Assembly (NCBI GenBank): GCA_020055645.1
Contig: CM034550.1
Coordinates: 10,907,501-10,971,500, forward strand
Source of the DNA: Tomocerus qinae
Taxonomy: Eukaryota > Arthropoda > Collembola > Entomobryomorpha > Tomoceridae
Direction: 5' to 3'
DNA length: 64,000 nt
Part shown: positions 1-12,706 of the stretch, one piece after another
How positions within the stretch are numbered: position 1 is the stretch's first letter
How the letters are laid out: every line of letters starts with the position of its first letter
The notes under the pieces: generated by a model
The model's database searches: none
Told to the model about the DNA's origin: nothing
The model's input: the letters and a program-made list of their open reading frames with translations, nothing else
Position numbers and translations under genes: made by a program

Positions 1-3000
1 GACTGATATGATGTTCTAACGCATTTCTAATGTAAATATTGGTGTTGGTGACGAAAATAGTATATTCTGTAAGGTATTTTGTGAAAAGGGACTGTTTTAT
101 ACAAAGGGACTTGGACAGTTAGAACTTTTAGCTATTATTATTGGTATACGATTAAATACATTGTAGAAGGTTGTAGGTGCACTTATTTATACATAGTTAA
201 GTTTAATTTTGTAATTGACTGTTCTTCCCATCGTTTGACAAGTCTAAATGATTCAGAAGGATATTTACAGAAGAAATGCATTAAATACATAAGACATTGT
301 TAACAAGGTTGGAACATTCTAATTAATGAAAATGACCCGAGTGATATTAACTTATTTACATTCCATACGATATTTATACATGCATGTTTCTTACAAGGTG
401 TAAATAGATCCACAGGCGAAAATTCGCAATTAATGCGGATTTTGTTGGCTTATGATACTACAGCTGTATTTTGTTAAATAAACAATATTGTTTTGTAAGA
501 GAAATTGTACTAAGAATATTCTTTAATTATTCGGATTTCGGACGTTTCGAAATTTTTGCACAAGATTATGCAATGAGTAATTTTGATAATGACAATTTTC
601 TCGGAAATTATATCCATTTTGCTTACTTGTTAGCCAATAATTATCAAAATAACTGTGTTTACTATCATAAAATCGAGAAAATGATGTTTATTTTGTAATT
701 TGTTAGTTAGGGCATGTTGAACAAAGTTTTGTTGGTGTTTAAGCGAATAGTTCATTAGCTCAGTTTTCCGATGTTAATTTCATGCGCAATTTAATTTTCA
801 TTGATAGTCATTATTTTAATTTTCTAATTATTTGTTTCTAGTGGTAGTTGTTTTGGCTGTCAGTTACGTTGACTCATCGTTTACATTTTACACAATTAAG
901 CCTTTCAAACTACAAATATCGATTAGCTAGAGAATGTTTAGTACCTAATAGTAAGTGATTTTGTTTGGTTCCGAATGGTATCGTGTCACAGTTGTTAACG
1001 TCCTTAAATGGAGAATAATTTTATCATAATCATACATAACTTGATTTTGACTTGACTCGAGCACACTTGTTCTGATAGAATTGAATATCTAGACAATATG
1101 TGACATTACACTAGCCGTGTATTGGAGTAAATGTTAGCCTTCCTTTTGTTATGTGAGTGAGACATAAAAGTAAACATTCATAATTCATGTATTTACAGAT
1201 ATTTATTATGTAAATAGGAGAAGCAGATACTTCATTTTCAATCGTGGAAAATTCCATTACAGGTCACGTACTTAACATACACTAATATTTTACGATTATT
1301 ACCAACTCTTCTCTCTATTCCTCGGCTCCACAACTCATTTACATATCCTTTTCAATCAGGAGATGGGTCTGACTATTTGGAAAATGCACGGGGAAATTGC
1401 AAGGATTACTTCGAACGCTAAATAATACACAATTTTTCCACTCCTACTTAATTTTACTTAAATTTTCCACTCCTGCTTGATTTTATTTAACTTTTCCACA
1501 CTAGACAATTAATAATTCAAATTAATGTCTAACGAGGTTGTCCAGACTTGGTTGGGATTCGTAATCATCACGAGTGATATAATTAATTCTGAAATCATAA
1601 AATAAAACAATAGAAAATTAGAAACGGTCATAATAATACCAGGTGGTCGTTTATCTTCAGAATACCATGCCCCATTTTTTTGTTTTTGCAATACGAATAG
1701 GATTATTTTTTCGCTAGGAAGTTATTCTTTTCTCACGAGAGCCCGGATAATGTGTGATGATTCTTATTGTAATGCATAATTTTCCGATATGGTTATAACG
1801 GAAGTATCATTGATGGTAGAGATAGAAAAGTCTTTTTATTTATTACGTGATAAACAGTTTGCGAAAAGTGAATATGTTCATCATGCGGCAATTAGCACAT
1901 TTGCAGGTGAATGTCGAAAATAACAGAACTGTTTTCTAACTGAATATTTCTGGAAAGATCTGGAAACTATGGAATGAATGAAGGAAAAGTGCCGCTTTTT
2001 GGCTCAGGTATATAGCCTGGACCTATTTTCAACTTGCACTTGCTTTATCAACAAATACTAGTTAGAACAACTTGTACTTAGTAGTAAACCTATGTCAGGA
2101 AGACAGAATAACAGATAGTAAAACAGTACTAGGTTGTGTTTTGTTGTTTCTTTTGTAGGAAGGAAGCGACAGAGAGTCGACCTAATTTCGTATACGTAGT
2201 ACTTCTGTTTACTAAATACACATTCAAGTTCTCAGGGTCTTTTAAATTAATATCTTTATCTGTTTTCCTCGCTCTAATCTCATCCGTTACGTATTTACCT
2301 ACCAATTCGTCACGAAAAAGACTTTTATCTATTTGTAGGAATACTTACTAATAGATTAAACTCACATTTTAAATGACAGAATTATGACTTACGGTTATGC
2401 AAACGTGAAAATGAAACCTCAATATTGTTATTTTACTCTTAGCCGTTCTTTTCTTAATCTCCCCCTTTGCTATCTACTTAGAAAAAAGTAGAAAATCACT
2501 ATTATCCATCTTTTACAATACCAAACAGATAAGAAAACCATTCCAGGCTAGATTCCAATCACAGACAGTTGCTATTCAATACAATACATAATGAAACATA
2601 AATTACCAGGAATATCATAATTAGGTAGTAATGGCTTATGATGATCAAATTGTAGAGCATAGGAAATGTACCCACTGATGAAACATTATGATTGTTATTC
2701 CTAACATGAATTGTAATTTAAAATGTTTTTCTATGTTATTGTTTAGACTTACAGGATCAAAATACAAAATACAAGTTTTTTCACAGCACGTTACAAATAA
2801 ATGTTCATTTGAGTTCAATTTCGAGTGGAATTTCTATAATTGTCGGGGATTTTGTCACTTGAATAAAGCTGAACCATGAACCATTGAATTAGGCACTAAT
2901 TGGTCTCGATTTTTCGAACAAAGACTTCTCGCACGTAATATTTTTAGTTTTGACGCATTTTCCCACTCCAATTTCAACCGAAGAGCTATACCATGCTTCA

Positions 3001-6000
3001 CAGCTAAATATCATTGGGTGTCAATTACATACATTACTTATTTATAATATTCGTGCCGTTATAATTTAATTTGGTGCCGACAAGTGCAGAACAAGCACTC
3101 AGCTGAAGTTAATAATTATGTTTAGATGACAGTTATAATTACAGATGTATTTTGGGATGTCAAATTGATGCACGTCAACGAAAACGAATTAAACATAGCT
3201 TTAATTAGGGCTTATACTTGAACACGTAGACTGTAGGTCATTGTTTTGACATTTATGTTTCTGCTGGTGGCATGTTATAATATCATCATAATGATACAGT
3301 GATGCTTGTAAGTAACATGAACTCTATTGAATATTGAATTGAATTATGACAAGCTTGACATTAAAGTGTCATAATAATTATGTTATTATAATAATTAACA
3401 AGTGCACTTGTTTCTGCAGTTTGTCAGCGGCTGACTTAAAACCGGTCTAGACTGGTTTAGTCTAAAATACATATTGGTTATTTTGGTTATCTTGGTGTAA
3501 CAAGTATTGTGCATTATTTTTAAGTACATTTTATCAGCATGCAATTATTTGTCAATCTATCCTTGTGCTTGCTCAGGCCTCAACTGGTGTAAACTGACAC
3601 TTTGTCGAATATTAATAGAATCAGCAAATAATATATTTCAAGAATCATATGGTAGTCCAAGTATTAAGAAAACGTTGAAACACGAGTCTACATTGTTTTT
3701 AAACTTCCCCATGAGTCACAAAAATCATTAAATTTAGAACCTGTTGCTAATTTGCATAAGAAAATCTTCAACCGGAAAACTATAAATGCTACCTAATCTT
3801 CCAATGATGATTTGCATTTCTAGGAAAGAGTAGTTTAAAAAAACAAGATAAGTTAGATCTTCCTGGAAAATTCTGGATCTTAAAAAACAAATGATTTTAT
3901 TCTGTTTTTACGACATTTAAAGGACGGAAAATAACGTGAGATGAATGAAAAGTGATAAAAAGGGAATAATATATTTCTGGTACTGTCTATTATAATTCCG
4001 ACTTTATTTCCATCATTTCCACTGATTACAGATGCCGTACGCCTGTGAATGAGGTACATATCATTAAGCAATACCATATGGATAGGATTTTAAACAAAGC
4101 CGTTTTATTGCCTTAAAAATAGTCACGTTTTAAAATTCCGTTGAAGTTTGTGACACAAAAATTAATACGTATATAGTAATATACGTATTACTTAAACTCT
4201 AGAGATAAGAAGTCATGCAGGTTGGGGTAAACATGTAGGTAAATCTTGTAAAGAATAAATTATAATCATATGGAAAAAAGTAACACAGTAATCTATGTAG
4301 CGTTAAGTCAAGAAAATTAGTGGAGGGATGTATCTTCTAACGTTATCTTCCTTTCTATTTCTATTTAGTTCTAAGCATGAGGTTAGTCCGTGGGTGTTTA
4401 AAGATGTTTTGTTCACTCCATTGACGAAGAATTAGCTAATTGATCTAAGTGGATGCAAATTACTTTGTGCAACAAGATCAGCTGTTGACTTGCGGCTGTT
4501 AAAGGATATCCTCCATAACTTCCTATGCAAAAAAACGCTACATGAACTTGAATTTTGAATAAAATCAACAGCTAATTTCGTGTACGTCTTTAGTACCTAT
4601 TTAATTAGTGAGAATGATATACGAGAATACTAAACGTAGTTATATATTTATATAGTAACTGTCTATAATATGTATTTAATGAATATAACGACCTTCCAGA
4701 TCGGTCTACTCTACATATTGTAATATTACATTTATGTTTCGTTACTCTTTCTGTTTGTATTTGTACTTATGACGTTCCTCCACAAACTGTGCACATAGAT
4801 TTACCTAGATGCTTATTTATGATAATTTGGTTGGTAGTCGTTTTAACGGAAGAATTTGAGAGATTGACATGATAAAGGAGAGCTGGCTGCGTAGTTTTTG
4901 CATTGTTTACATTTACTTTTGTACATTTTACTGTATTTGCATAGCGAATTCGCATAACTTGGATAAACATTCAGAATTATTTTATAATTTTAAGTTATGA
5001 AACGTGTAGAATAGATCACCTGGCCTCATAGTTATATTTTCCAATAAAAAAATCAGCATTAACCCTTTCGTAAAATAAATGATTACAAATTCGCATTTTA
5101 AATCGATAAAATGTAGGAGATAATATTCAGATGAATTATACAGAAAGTGAAAAGTATAATTTCCCAAGAATTGCCAAGTTTTTGAATTTAAAATGTAAAA
5201 TTGACAATAATTGAAACACCTGTTTGATTGTTGACTAGAGAAGTTGATACTTAATTTGTCAATGTCATTCATTTCAGGAAAATGAAGTAACAGGGAGGAA
5301 AGCATTCTGGAAAATGACATTACAGAGAGTACAGTATATTATATGGATGGAGAAACAGAACAGAGAATATGTTTTTGTGCATAATAAATATGCTTAAGTG
5401 TATTGTTCAATAGAAAATGACGTCAAATAATACAGGGCAGACATATGAATACAAATAAGGAATGGAAGAACAGCAAACAGATATTAGTATTCAAATTGAA
5501 TATGAAAACATTGACAATTTTTCCATTATCTCTCTCGAATTTGGACAAAGCTAAAACATTTGCACATACATTACACATGGGGAACAATAAATACAGACTT
5601 CTCAAAATCATCCAGTTGAAAGCAGAGGATTTTATCATACTGAAAATATTGAAGGCAACTCATAAAAGTTATTCACTGCGTTCTTCAAATATGCTACCAA
5701 CAAGAAAACAAATTACAGGAGGAATAACAAGACTTGACGATATTAATGTGTAATGACGATAACCCAAAAAGTTGCATGTTTTTCGAGATACAAATTAGTT
5801 ATGTCAAACCATGATTTTCATATCCTATTACCTGAATGGTAATTAACTAAAAGGTGTCTACTTCATCTATTTAATTAGCTACCTTACAAATAAGTACATA
5901 AATAATCTCATTTTTACTTCTTCCTCGAGTAACAAATTTATTTACTTACCTCTACGCATTATTATTGGCTCACAGTGTAATGACTTGTGACATTCAGCTA

Positions 6001-7803
6001 GACACAAACAAAAGATTTCTATTGCGTTGAACTTTTACTTCTAAGACAAATGTTTTCCTTTGTTCCTATGTGAGAATGAGTCACTTAATTCCAATTTCTC
6101 CCAGCAAGATTTCCAGTCTATCCTAGATAAATAATATTTAATAATCACAGATAAATAAATCCTTCTTTGGGTAATTAATACAAATGCTTTGCCACAGGAT
6201 ATACATTATCTTCTATTTCATTCCAATGGAGTTACTTATCGGTGCTGATGCTCAACATAGATAAATACGAATGGAAAAGTAAATATTAACACTATTTCCA
6301 GGAAAGAATCATTGAGAGAAGCATGGGAAAAATTGTAGAACTGATATGATTTTATTTTTTGTTTATCACAAAATTCTTCCAACCAAATGTGATTTGAATT
6401 CAACAGAATTATTTTATATTTTCATTACTATATATACTTGTGCATATTCATGTGTTTTCTCCTCGTGGTATCCATAATTTTCAAAAACTTAATAAGCAAT
6501 TGTTAAAATGTACAAGGAAAATTCATAATATCCGAATTTCCTTGTATTTGAATTAGCAAGTAGCATAAAAATGCAAGCTAAGCATTTTTTACAAGAGACG
6601 TCGTAGTTGGTAGTGCAAAGGTTGATACTTTATTTTAGCAGCCATAAAAATCAAGACCATTAATGTTGACAGCTTTATTAATTTCATGCAAAGTATGCAG
6701 GTAAGTGACATGGGTAATAAATAAAAGATTGGTAAACAAAATAATGTCTGAATATTCGGAAGCCGTCAGCAATTTGCAATTACGCAGAGGAAATAAACAT
6801 TGTTATTGTTAGCGACTAATCATATGTGTGCTAATTGATGTTTATTAAAAAGACGTAATGCTATTGATTACTACTAACAAGTAAGTTAAACTAACGTCAT
6901 AATAGGAGATTAATAGATTGAAGACGTTCTTAATTTAAGATGAGATAGCAAATTGTTTAAATTAGTCTTCAGAATGTAAGTGCAAATTATATTTGCATCA
7001 TTTTCATTAGGTACTATTAATTTAATACAATATCCATAAGGAAATCCTAGGATAATGTTCTTCCTTATGACTTAAACAACAATTTCATCCGCACTTTAAT
7101 AAGTTAAAATTTAGGCAAGTTAATCTAAGTAGGGAAATAATTGAATTTAAAGCATAGTCATAAGGTATTGTGTACAATTAGTATTATAGCTATTAAATTT
7201 CGGAATAATGCACATTAGGAGATAAATGGAAGTAGGGAGAATTATGTAGATTGGAAAAAATATGCATGCTGTGATAAATTGTACTAAAAAGATGGGAGCA
7301 TAAATGAAAATTGAGTAAATTGAACAGAAGAGATATGTAGTCGAAGTTATAAATTATGTAGATGTATCAATGTGAGTTGCGCATTCATGCATGTGTGTAG
7401 TGAATGCAAAATGAGTTAATTGTACCTGAAGTTACAGACAGAAAATTTTTAATGTATTCAATGCTAAACAGAGTCGTATATTCATTAGTAAGTTGATGAG
7501 ATTAGGTAGCCCGTAAGAGGTGAAGGAAGGAACACGTACATGGAGATAGTACTGGTTGATAGTAGCTAATACTGAGAAATTAAATGATCAGATCATTCGT
7601 TAGTTGGATTGTATTTATTGGAGACTCCAGTTGACATTCACTGCAGTTCTGATTCAGATGTCAGAGAGAAACTACAAGCGAACAATCTTCCGTGCACTTA
7701 CAGAATTACACTCAACACTTTTCAAAATAATTCACTCAACAGACTTCCAGTCCACAAAAAATATTTTTCGATAGCAGAAGAGTTACGATCTTTTGTCAAC
7801 ACA
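1..7803. other. Non-coding upstream region, no gene recognised
   Basis: I see no recognisable coding exon, RNA gene or mobile element here. Open frames are short (112 codons at most) and read as AT-rich noise with no known motif. The last 200 bases stay open in the transporter frame back to a TGA at 7585-7587 but hold no in-frame ATG before 7804, so they are best read as 5' UTR or upstream exon sequence. A perfect 12-bp inverted repeat lies at 4163-4190. The segment may contain distal promoter elements of the transporter, but none is distinct enough to call. Confidence 0.5.
4163..4190. repeat. Short perfect palindrome
   Basis: Two 12-bp arms (taatacgtatat and its exact reverse complement) are separated by the four bases agta. 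The arms are AT-rich, so this may be chance in an AT-rich tract. It could extrude as a hairpin or be a footprint of a small transposon. Confidence 0.6.
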
Positions 7804-10353
7804 ATGGAAATTATTTCTTCACGAGAAAGCCAGAATGGTGGGGGATCTTCAGGCCCTGCCATCAATACAAATACCAACCTAAATACAAACGAAAATAATA
7901 CAAATCTCACTGATTCTACTAACAATAATACCAACAATTTCTGGGCTGGGGAAATCCCAAAACAGCATCTCAATAGTATCTCTGAAGATATTGTTATTCG
8001 AGTCGCAGCTCTTAAAGATGTTGATAAGTCAGACAGTGTCGATAAAAAAGTTCATCTTTCTTCTAATTCCAATGGAGTGTTCAACCCAGAAAAAAATGGG
8101 CTCGAAGATGGTCCTCCTGAAATGAAACAAAAAATCTCTAGACAAGTTATAGCGTCTTTTGCTGGTGAGATTAACAAAAAAAAATTTTTTTTCACTTTTT
8201 TGGAAATTTTTTAAAATTTTTTTCAAATTCTAGTTTTTTTGGTAGAATTATTGATTTATATTTATTATTTTTTACACAGCTAACATGGGAGCTTTTAATT
8301 TTGGAACGGTGATGGCCTGGAGTGCTACTGGTCTTGCATCTCTTCATGAAAGCGGAGAATTAGGAGAGATCTCACTACAAGAGGAATCTTGGATAGGCTC
8401 TATAGCTTTGGTACATTTTCAAACTTTCAAAGAAACTGAAAATTGATTTTCCTTGGAGTGTTACTAATTACGATTTTTTATAGTTGGGCGCTGTTGCTGC
8501 TTGCCCCTTCGCTGGATTCGGTTTAGTTAATTTCGGACGGAGAAAAAGCATGTTGTACCTGACACCATTATTTGTTATAGGATGGCTTTTGATTGCCTTC
8601 TCAAATCATTTATGGATGATTTATTTGGGAAGATTCATTACAGGTAAAATGAATTTTCAATAACTTTTACTAGTTTAAAAATAACCTAAGAAAATCAGTT
8701 TTTACATTTTTTATTTTCTTAGGACTTTGTGGTGGAGCATTTTCAGTAAGCGCCCCGATTTTCACAGCCGAAACATCTGACTCAAATATTCGAGGAGGAC
8801 TAGGCTCTTTCTTCGATCTTCTACTTTCTTTAGGAATGCTTTACATGTAAGTTATCAATGTTTACATTAGAAACGAATTAATTTCAGTTTATTTATCTTG
8901 CGAAACCGAGCTACTTCGTGTACAAATAATTAGCAGAGATTATTGCGACCTAATTATTGTTTTATGCAGATTTATAGTTTTAACTGTTTCTTTGTATTGA
9001 TAAATAATTCATGACAGATGACTAATGTAAACTTTAAAATTGCAGATATGTCGTTGGTCGATATACTACATGGCGGTGGCAAGCTTTGGCTTGTGGAGTG
9101 ATGCCCTTAGTATTTCATTTGATGATGTACTTTATCCCCGAGTCTCCTCGCTATTTAGTTGAGAAGGACAAAACTGAAAAGGCCCAAAAGGCTATTCGAT
9201 GGCTCAAGAAAGCTCGTAAATATCCCGAATTTGTACAATGGGAATTGTCTGAACTTTCTAAAAGTGTTGAACAAGTTAAAGATATGCAATTCACACTTAG
9301 AGACACTTTGCGAAGACCAATTGTCAGGCCTACGCTAATTCTTATTGGAATCATGTTCTTCACAACACTCTCAGGAGTTGATGCGGTAATAATGAACATA
9401 AAATGAAAATTATTTATCAATACACAAAAATACAGAATGGAATTATTAATTATCAAATATTTTCGTAGGTGGTTGCTTACACAGTCGAAATTTTCGAGTC
9501 TGCAGGTGCAGAAATGGACCCGAAAATGTGCACCATCATTATCGGACTTACACAAGTGGTAAGTATAAACAATTTAAAAAAATTTTGCATTAAATTTTTT
9601 TTTAATTAGATGGAAAATTTAAAATTATTTTTTTGGTATAGATGTCTACAATTCCAGCAGCTTTAATAGTAGATCATGCTGGTAGACGACTTCTATTGAT
9701 GGTGTCTGAAATCTTCATGTGTTTGTCTCTAGTCGTAATGGGATTTTTCTTTTATGTGAAACGTTTCGACCTAGTTGTGTTAGGCTTTGATCACGACGGA
9801 CTCTCTTGGATGCCTCTGGGTAGCTTAATTGCTTTTGTGATTGCCTATTCCTTCGGGTTTGGCCCATTGTCCATGATGATGATGTAAGTTCATACATAAT
9901 TTACAAAGGATAAGATAAAAAATGTATGTTTAAAAGTCAATGATCTCTAATTGGTATTTTTTTTGTCTTGGCAGTGGGGAGGTTCTCCCAAATCATATGA
10001 AGGGTCTGACATCATGCATCGTATTGATGTGCAGATGGCTTCTTGCCTTTACGGTGACTTATGCTTTCGAGAATTTGAAAGAATATTTACACGATGACGG
10101 AACTTATTGGTTATTTGCTGCTATTTGCTTCATCGGTATTTTCTACGTTTACTTTTGTATTCCTGAAACGAAAGGAAAAAGTCTTGACGAGATTCAGATT
10201 TATTTTGTAAAAAAGAGGAAGCCGGAAAAAGAAGCTAATAATTTTAATAGTAACGACATTGCCACTCTTCCATCTACTAAGAAAGAGTCGGTCAAAGAGG
10301 AATCTCATTTTCCAAAATCTACTGCAAATAATCCTACTACAATTCATATTTAA
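7804..10353 (+). CDS. Tret1-like MFS sugar-transporter family protein, 8 coding exons, 608 aa
   Basis: Exons: 7804-8164, 8280-8410, 8484-8643, 8723-8846, 9046-9385, 9469-9558, 9642-9883, 9975-10353, all GT-AG and phase-consistent. The ATG at 7804 is the first in a frame open since 7588. Residues 1-120 are a hydrophilic Asn/Thr-rich extension; the 12-helix MFS fold follows. Family marks are visible: FGRRK after helix 2, GRF before helix 4, E234 with IRG.LGS, PESPRYL (about 290-296), DHAGRR (413-418) and PETKGKSLDEI (from 546). The closest family by eye is the arthropod facilitated trehalose transporter Tret1 (helix 7-8 reads YTVEIFESAGAEMDP). The sugar-contact positions are changed: the helix-5 Gln is D249, the helix-7 QQxSGxN motif reads TTLSGVD (365-371), and the helix-10 GPxPW motif reads GPLSM (476-480). 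So it is a plasma-membrane carrier by family, but its substrate is doubtful. It is convergent with the COBW gene downstream. Confidence 0.9.
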
Positions 10354-10580
10354 GTTTTATATACTATTATGTGTTTATTAAATCGATCTATACTAGTCTT
10401 CGTTTATAGAATATTATATTATGTACAATTTAGTATAAGAATATGTATAGTTAAGTCAAAATATCCTGTGTTCCTAAACTATTTAATAACTATAGGTTTT
10501 AACTCAAATGTAATGATTTTGGTATTGTTACTACCAATTTGCGGTGGAGCTTATGACACCTATGAATATCTTTTTCATAG

Positions 10581-10586
10581 AATAAA
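10581..10586 (+). terminator. Polyadenylation signal AATAAA of the transporter gene
   Basis: A canonical hexamer lies 228 bases after the transporter stop codon and is the first one downstream on this strand. Confidence 0.5.
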
Positions 10587-10619
10587 TACGCGAAAAATAT
10601 ACTTGCGCTCAATGGTCCA

Positions 10620-10625
10620 TTTATT
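10620..10625 (-). terminator. Polyadenylation signal AATAAA of the COBW gene
   Basis: On the + strand it reads tttatt. It lies about 30 bases after the TGA of the COBW gene, implying a very short 3' UTR. Confidence 0.5.
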
Positions 10626-10655
10626 TAATACATTCAAAATGCATACAGTTTAGGA

Positions 10656-12706
10656 TCACGATTTCTTCAAACTGGTGAGAATATTCGTGAAAAAATCTTG
10701 TCGCAAGTTACGACCTGAAAACAGAAAATCACATTAAAACAATTCATTGACTATTTTTTTACTTTGCAAAAATCATGTACAAATTTCAATGATTTATACC
10801 AATGACAACTAATCGACTTGGCGATTCCAGACTTTCAGGGTTTTCGTCACATTGGATTTCATTCAGTTCATACGTGTCATTGACACATTGTACCATTACA
10901 GCGCACATTGAATTTGGCAAATCATTCATTTTCGACGTATACACGATGCCCTATTGCAAATACATAAAATTAAACTTTTACTAATAAAAAGTTATTTTAG
11001 TGATAAAAAACAACAAATTTAAACTTTAAAATTGCCTTTAGTCTCCAAATCTGACACTCTTCATCAGGATTTGATTCCCAAAGTATTTTCTGTAGAAATT
11101 CTTCGAGAATTTCTTTAGGCATAGGATATGGTAATTTTAAAGACAAAGTCCCTACAGATTGGTCCAGGTGACTTGAGGTAAATGCATTTATATTTTCACT
11201 TCCTTTAACAATACTTCGCAACCTGTAGCCAAGAATATAAATCAGGTCACATATTATTATTATTGTTATGGTAGATCACAGATCACATCCCTTTCCATTT
11301 TTATGATATGTATCATAATGTATCTTATTATTAGTACCTTTCTTGATTGATTCCATCATAGGCTTTAAGATCCAATATAGATTGTAAAGGCACTCTGAAA
11401 AATAAAAAGTTGTACAATTGTAAAATTTATTGTTCTAAATGCTAAGCTTTGATAATAAACACTTTGGCTCAATTTTATTGGTAATGGAACGTACTTCGAA
11501 AATTCGGTAGTATAAAGTTCTGCTCCAAGATTTATCTGTTTAATCGCATTTGTAACCGTGCTAAGCGTTTCTGAGCTTACGAGATCCTTTTTGTTTAAGA
11601 TGATAAAATCTGCAAGGGCCACTTGCCTATATTAATCATTATTAGATATGATTAAGATTCCTTACCACAGTTTCACCTTTAATCTACACACCAATAGTAG
11701 ACTGTTGAACTCTAATTTACCTTACAGCTGCACTAAAATATCCTTCCTCTGGCTTTTCGCTTAGTTTCTGTGAAAAACAGATAAGATTTAAATTATTATA
11801 TGGAAACTATTACACAGAAGTGGTAATTAAACATATTTCTCTCAAATATGTCACAACGCAAATAAAAATTTACGTAAGTAAAATAGGTGTAAGATATACC
11901 TGTAGTCCATATTTGGCATCAATAACGGTAACAATTCCATCAAGATAGACATCACTTCCCAATTCTTTATCAAGCCAAAAAATGCTGGCAATTGGACCTA
12001 TCCACAAAATCGAGATTTAATTTTCGTCGAAATTGGAAAATTTTGAATCAAATAGTGTAATACGAATAACTCGACGATTTTCTCACCTGGATCTGCTAAG
12101 CCAGTTGTTTCTACCAAAATATAATCAAACTTTCCACTTTTTTTCATTAAAATTTCAATTGCTTTCACACCGTTATCTCTGTAAATAAAATTATATATCA
12201 TCTTTTCATTACTTGCATGAAATGCCAAAAATACATAGTCTTGATATAGTAAAACCACGTAAAACTTGAAATAGGTGAAAATATTACTTCACTGAACAGC
12301 ACAGACAGCCATTACGCAATTCTAACCATTCTTCAAATAATTCACCCTGTTGACTAACGGCAAGACTTTTCTCCATTGAACTTTCTAAGTAAACGGAAAA
12401 TAAAGTGGAATTAATCCTAGAAATTGCAACTGAATGATAATACTAAAAATTGTACGAGAAACTGGCAAATCTAAATTGCAAATTATATCTACCTGTTCCG
12501 AATTCATTGAGAATTACGGCTATCTTTTTCTCGGTTTGTTCATGTAAAATATAGTTGAGTAAAGTTGTTTTTCCAGCTCCTAAATATCCTGTCAATATTG
12601 TCACCGGAACTGGGGCTGATTTTGTAATTCCTTGTTCTGCTAATAAATCAGAGTGTACCAGTTGAGGAATTTCGTCTTCGTCCTCTGAGATTGGCGAGTT
12701 ATCCAT
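10656..12706 (-). CDS. Zng1: COBW-domain zinc chaperone GTPase (ZNG1/CBWD type), 10 exons, 377 aa
   Basis: Exons in order: 12706-12493, 12384-12288, 12178-12087, 11997-11900, 11767-11721, 11626-11495, 11394-11338, 11222-11036, 10950-10800, 10714-10656. The product matches the ZNG1/CBWD family along its length: P-loop GYLGAGKTT (40-48), [15 protein letters not shown], the metal motif [12 protein letters not shown] with C98-L-C100-C101, the Walker B region [13 protein letters not shown] (194-197) for guanine, and a CobW C-terminal domain ending [12 protein letters not shown]. Length is close to the human protein (about 395). Members move zinc to methionine aminopeptidase 1 using GTP. The ATG at 12706 is the first in frame. 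The CPELVP-type METAP1-docking motif expected near the N-terminus reads IPQLVH (13-18), without the Cys. Intron 8 starts with GC instead of GT. Convergent with the transporter. Confidence 0.93.
10951..11035 (-). other. GC-AG intron of the COBW gene
   Basis: On the - strand exon 8 ends ...ctaaag and the intron begins gcaatt; it ends gcaatag before exon 9 (ggcatcgtg). This joins RLK to GIVYTSKM, the family's RLKG position, in phase 0. The nearest GT in this exon (aaa|gttta) would be out of phase with exon 9. All other introns in the gene are GT-AG. Confidence 0.75.

Larger units (their letters stand above)
10354..10655. other. Shared 3' region of two convergent genes
   Basis: Only 302 bases separate the transporter stop (10353) from the COBW stop codon on the other strand (10656). 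A + strand AATAAA lies at 10581-10586 and a - strand AATAAA at 10620-10625 (tttatt on +). The signals face each other 33 bases apart, so cleavage 10-30 bases beyond each puts both transcript ends near 10590-10616. The 94-codon open frame here on + is 3' UTR and shows no motif. Confidence 0.6.

Noticed and set aside
4982-5753. Overlapping 112- and 102-codon open frames on opposite strands
   Set aside because: No motif, no splice context and no recognisable product.
10369-10653. 94-codon open frame after the transporter
   Set aside because: It lies in the shared 3' UTR region of two convergent genes and has no recognisable motif.
10786-10788. TGA as the end of the COBW protein after exon 9
   Set aside because: A donor (att g|gtataa) and a good acceptor at 10715 join an exon completing the family motif VVIGRNL, so the TGA is intronic.
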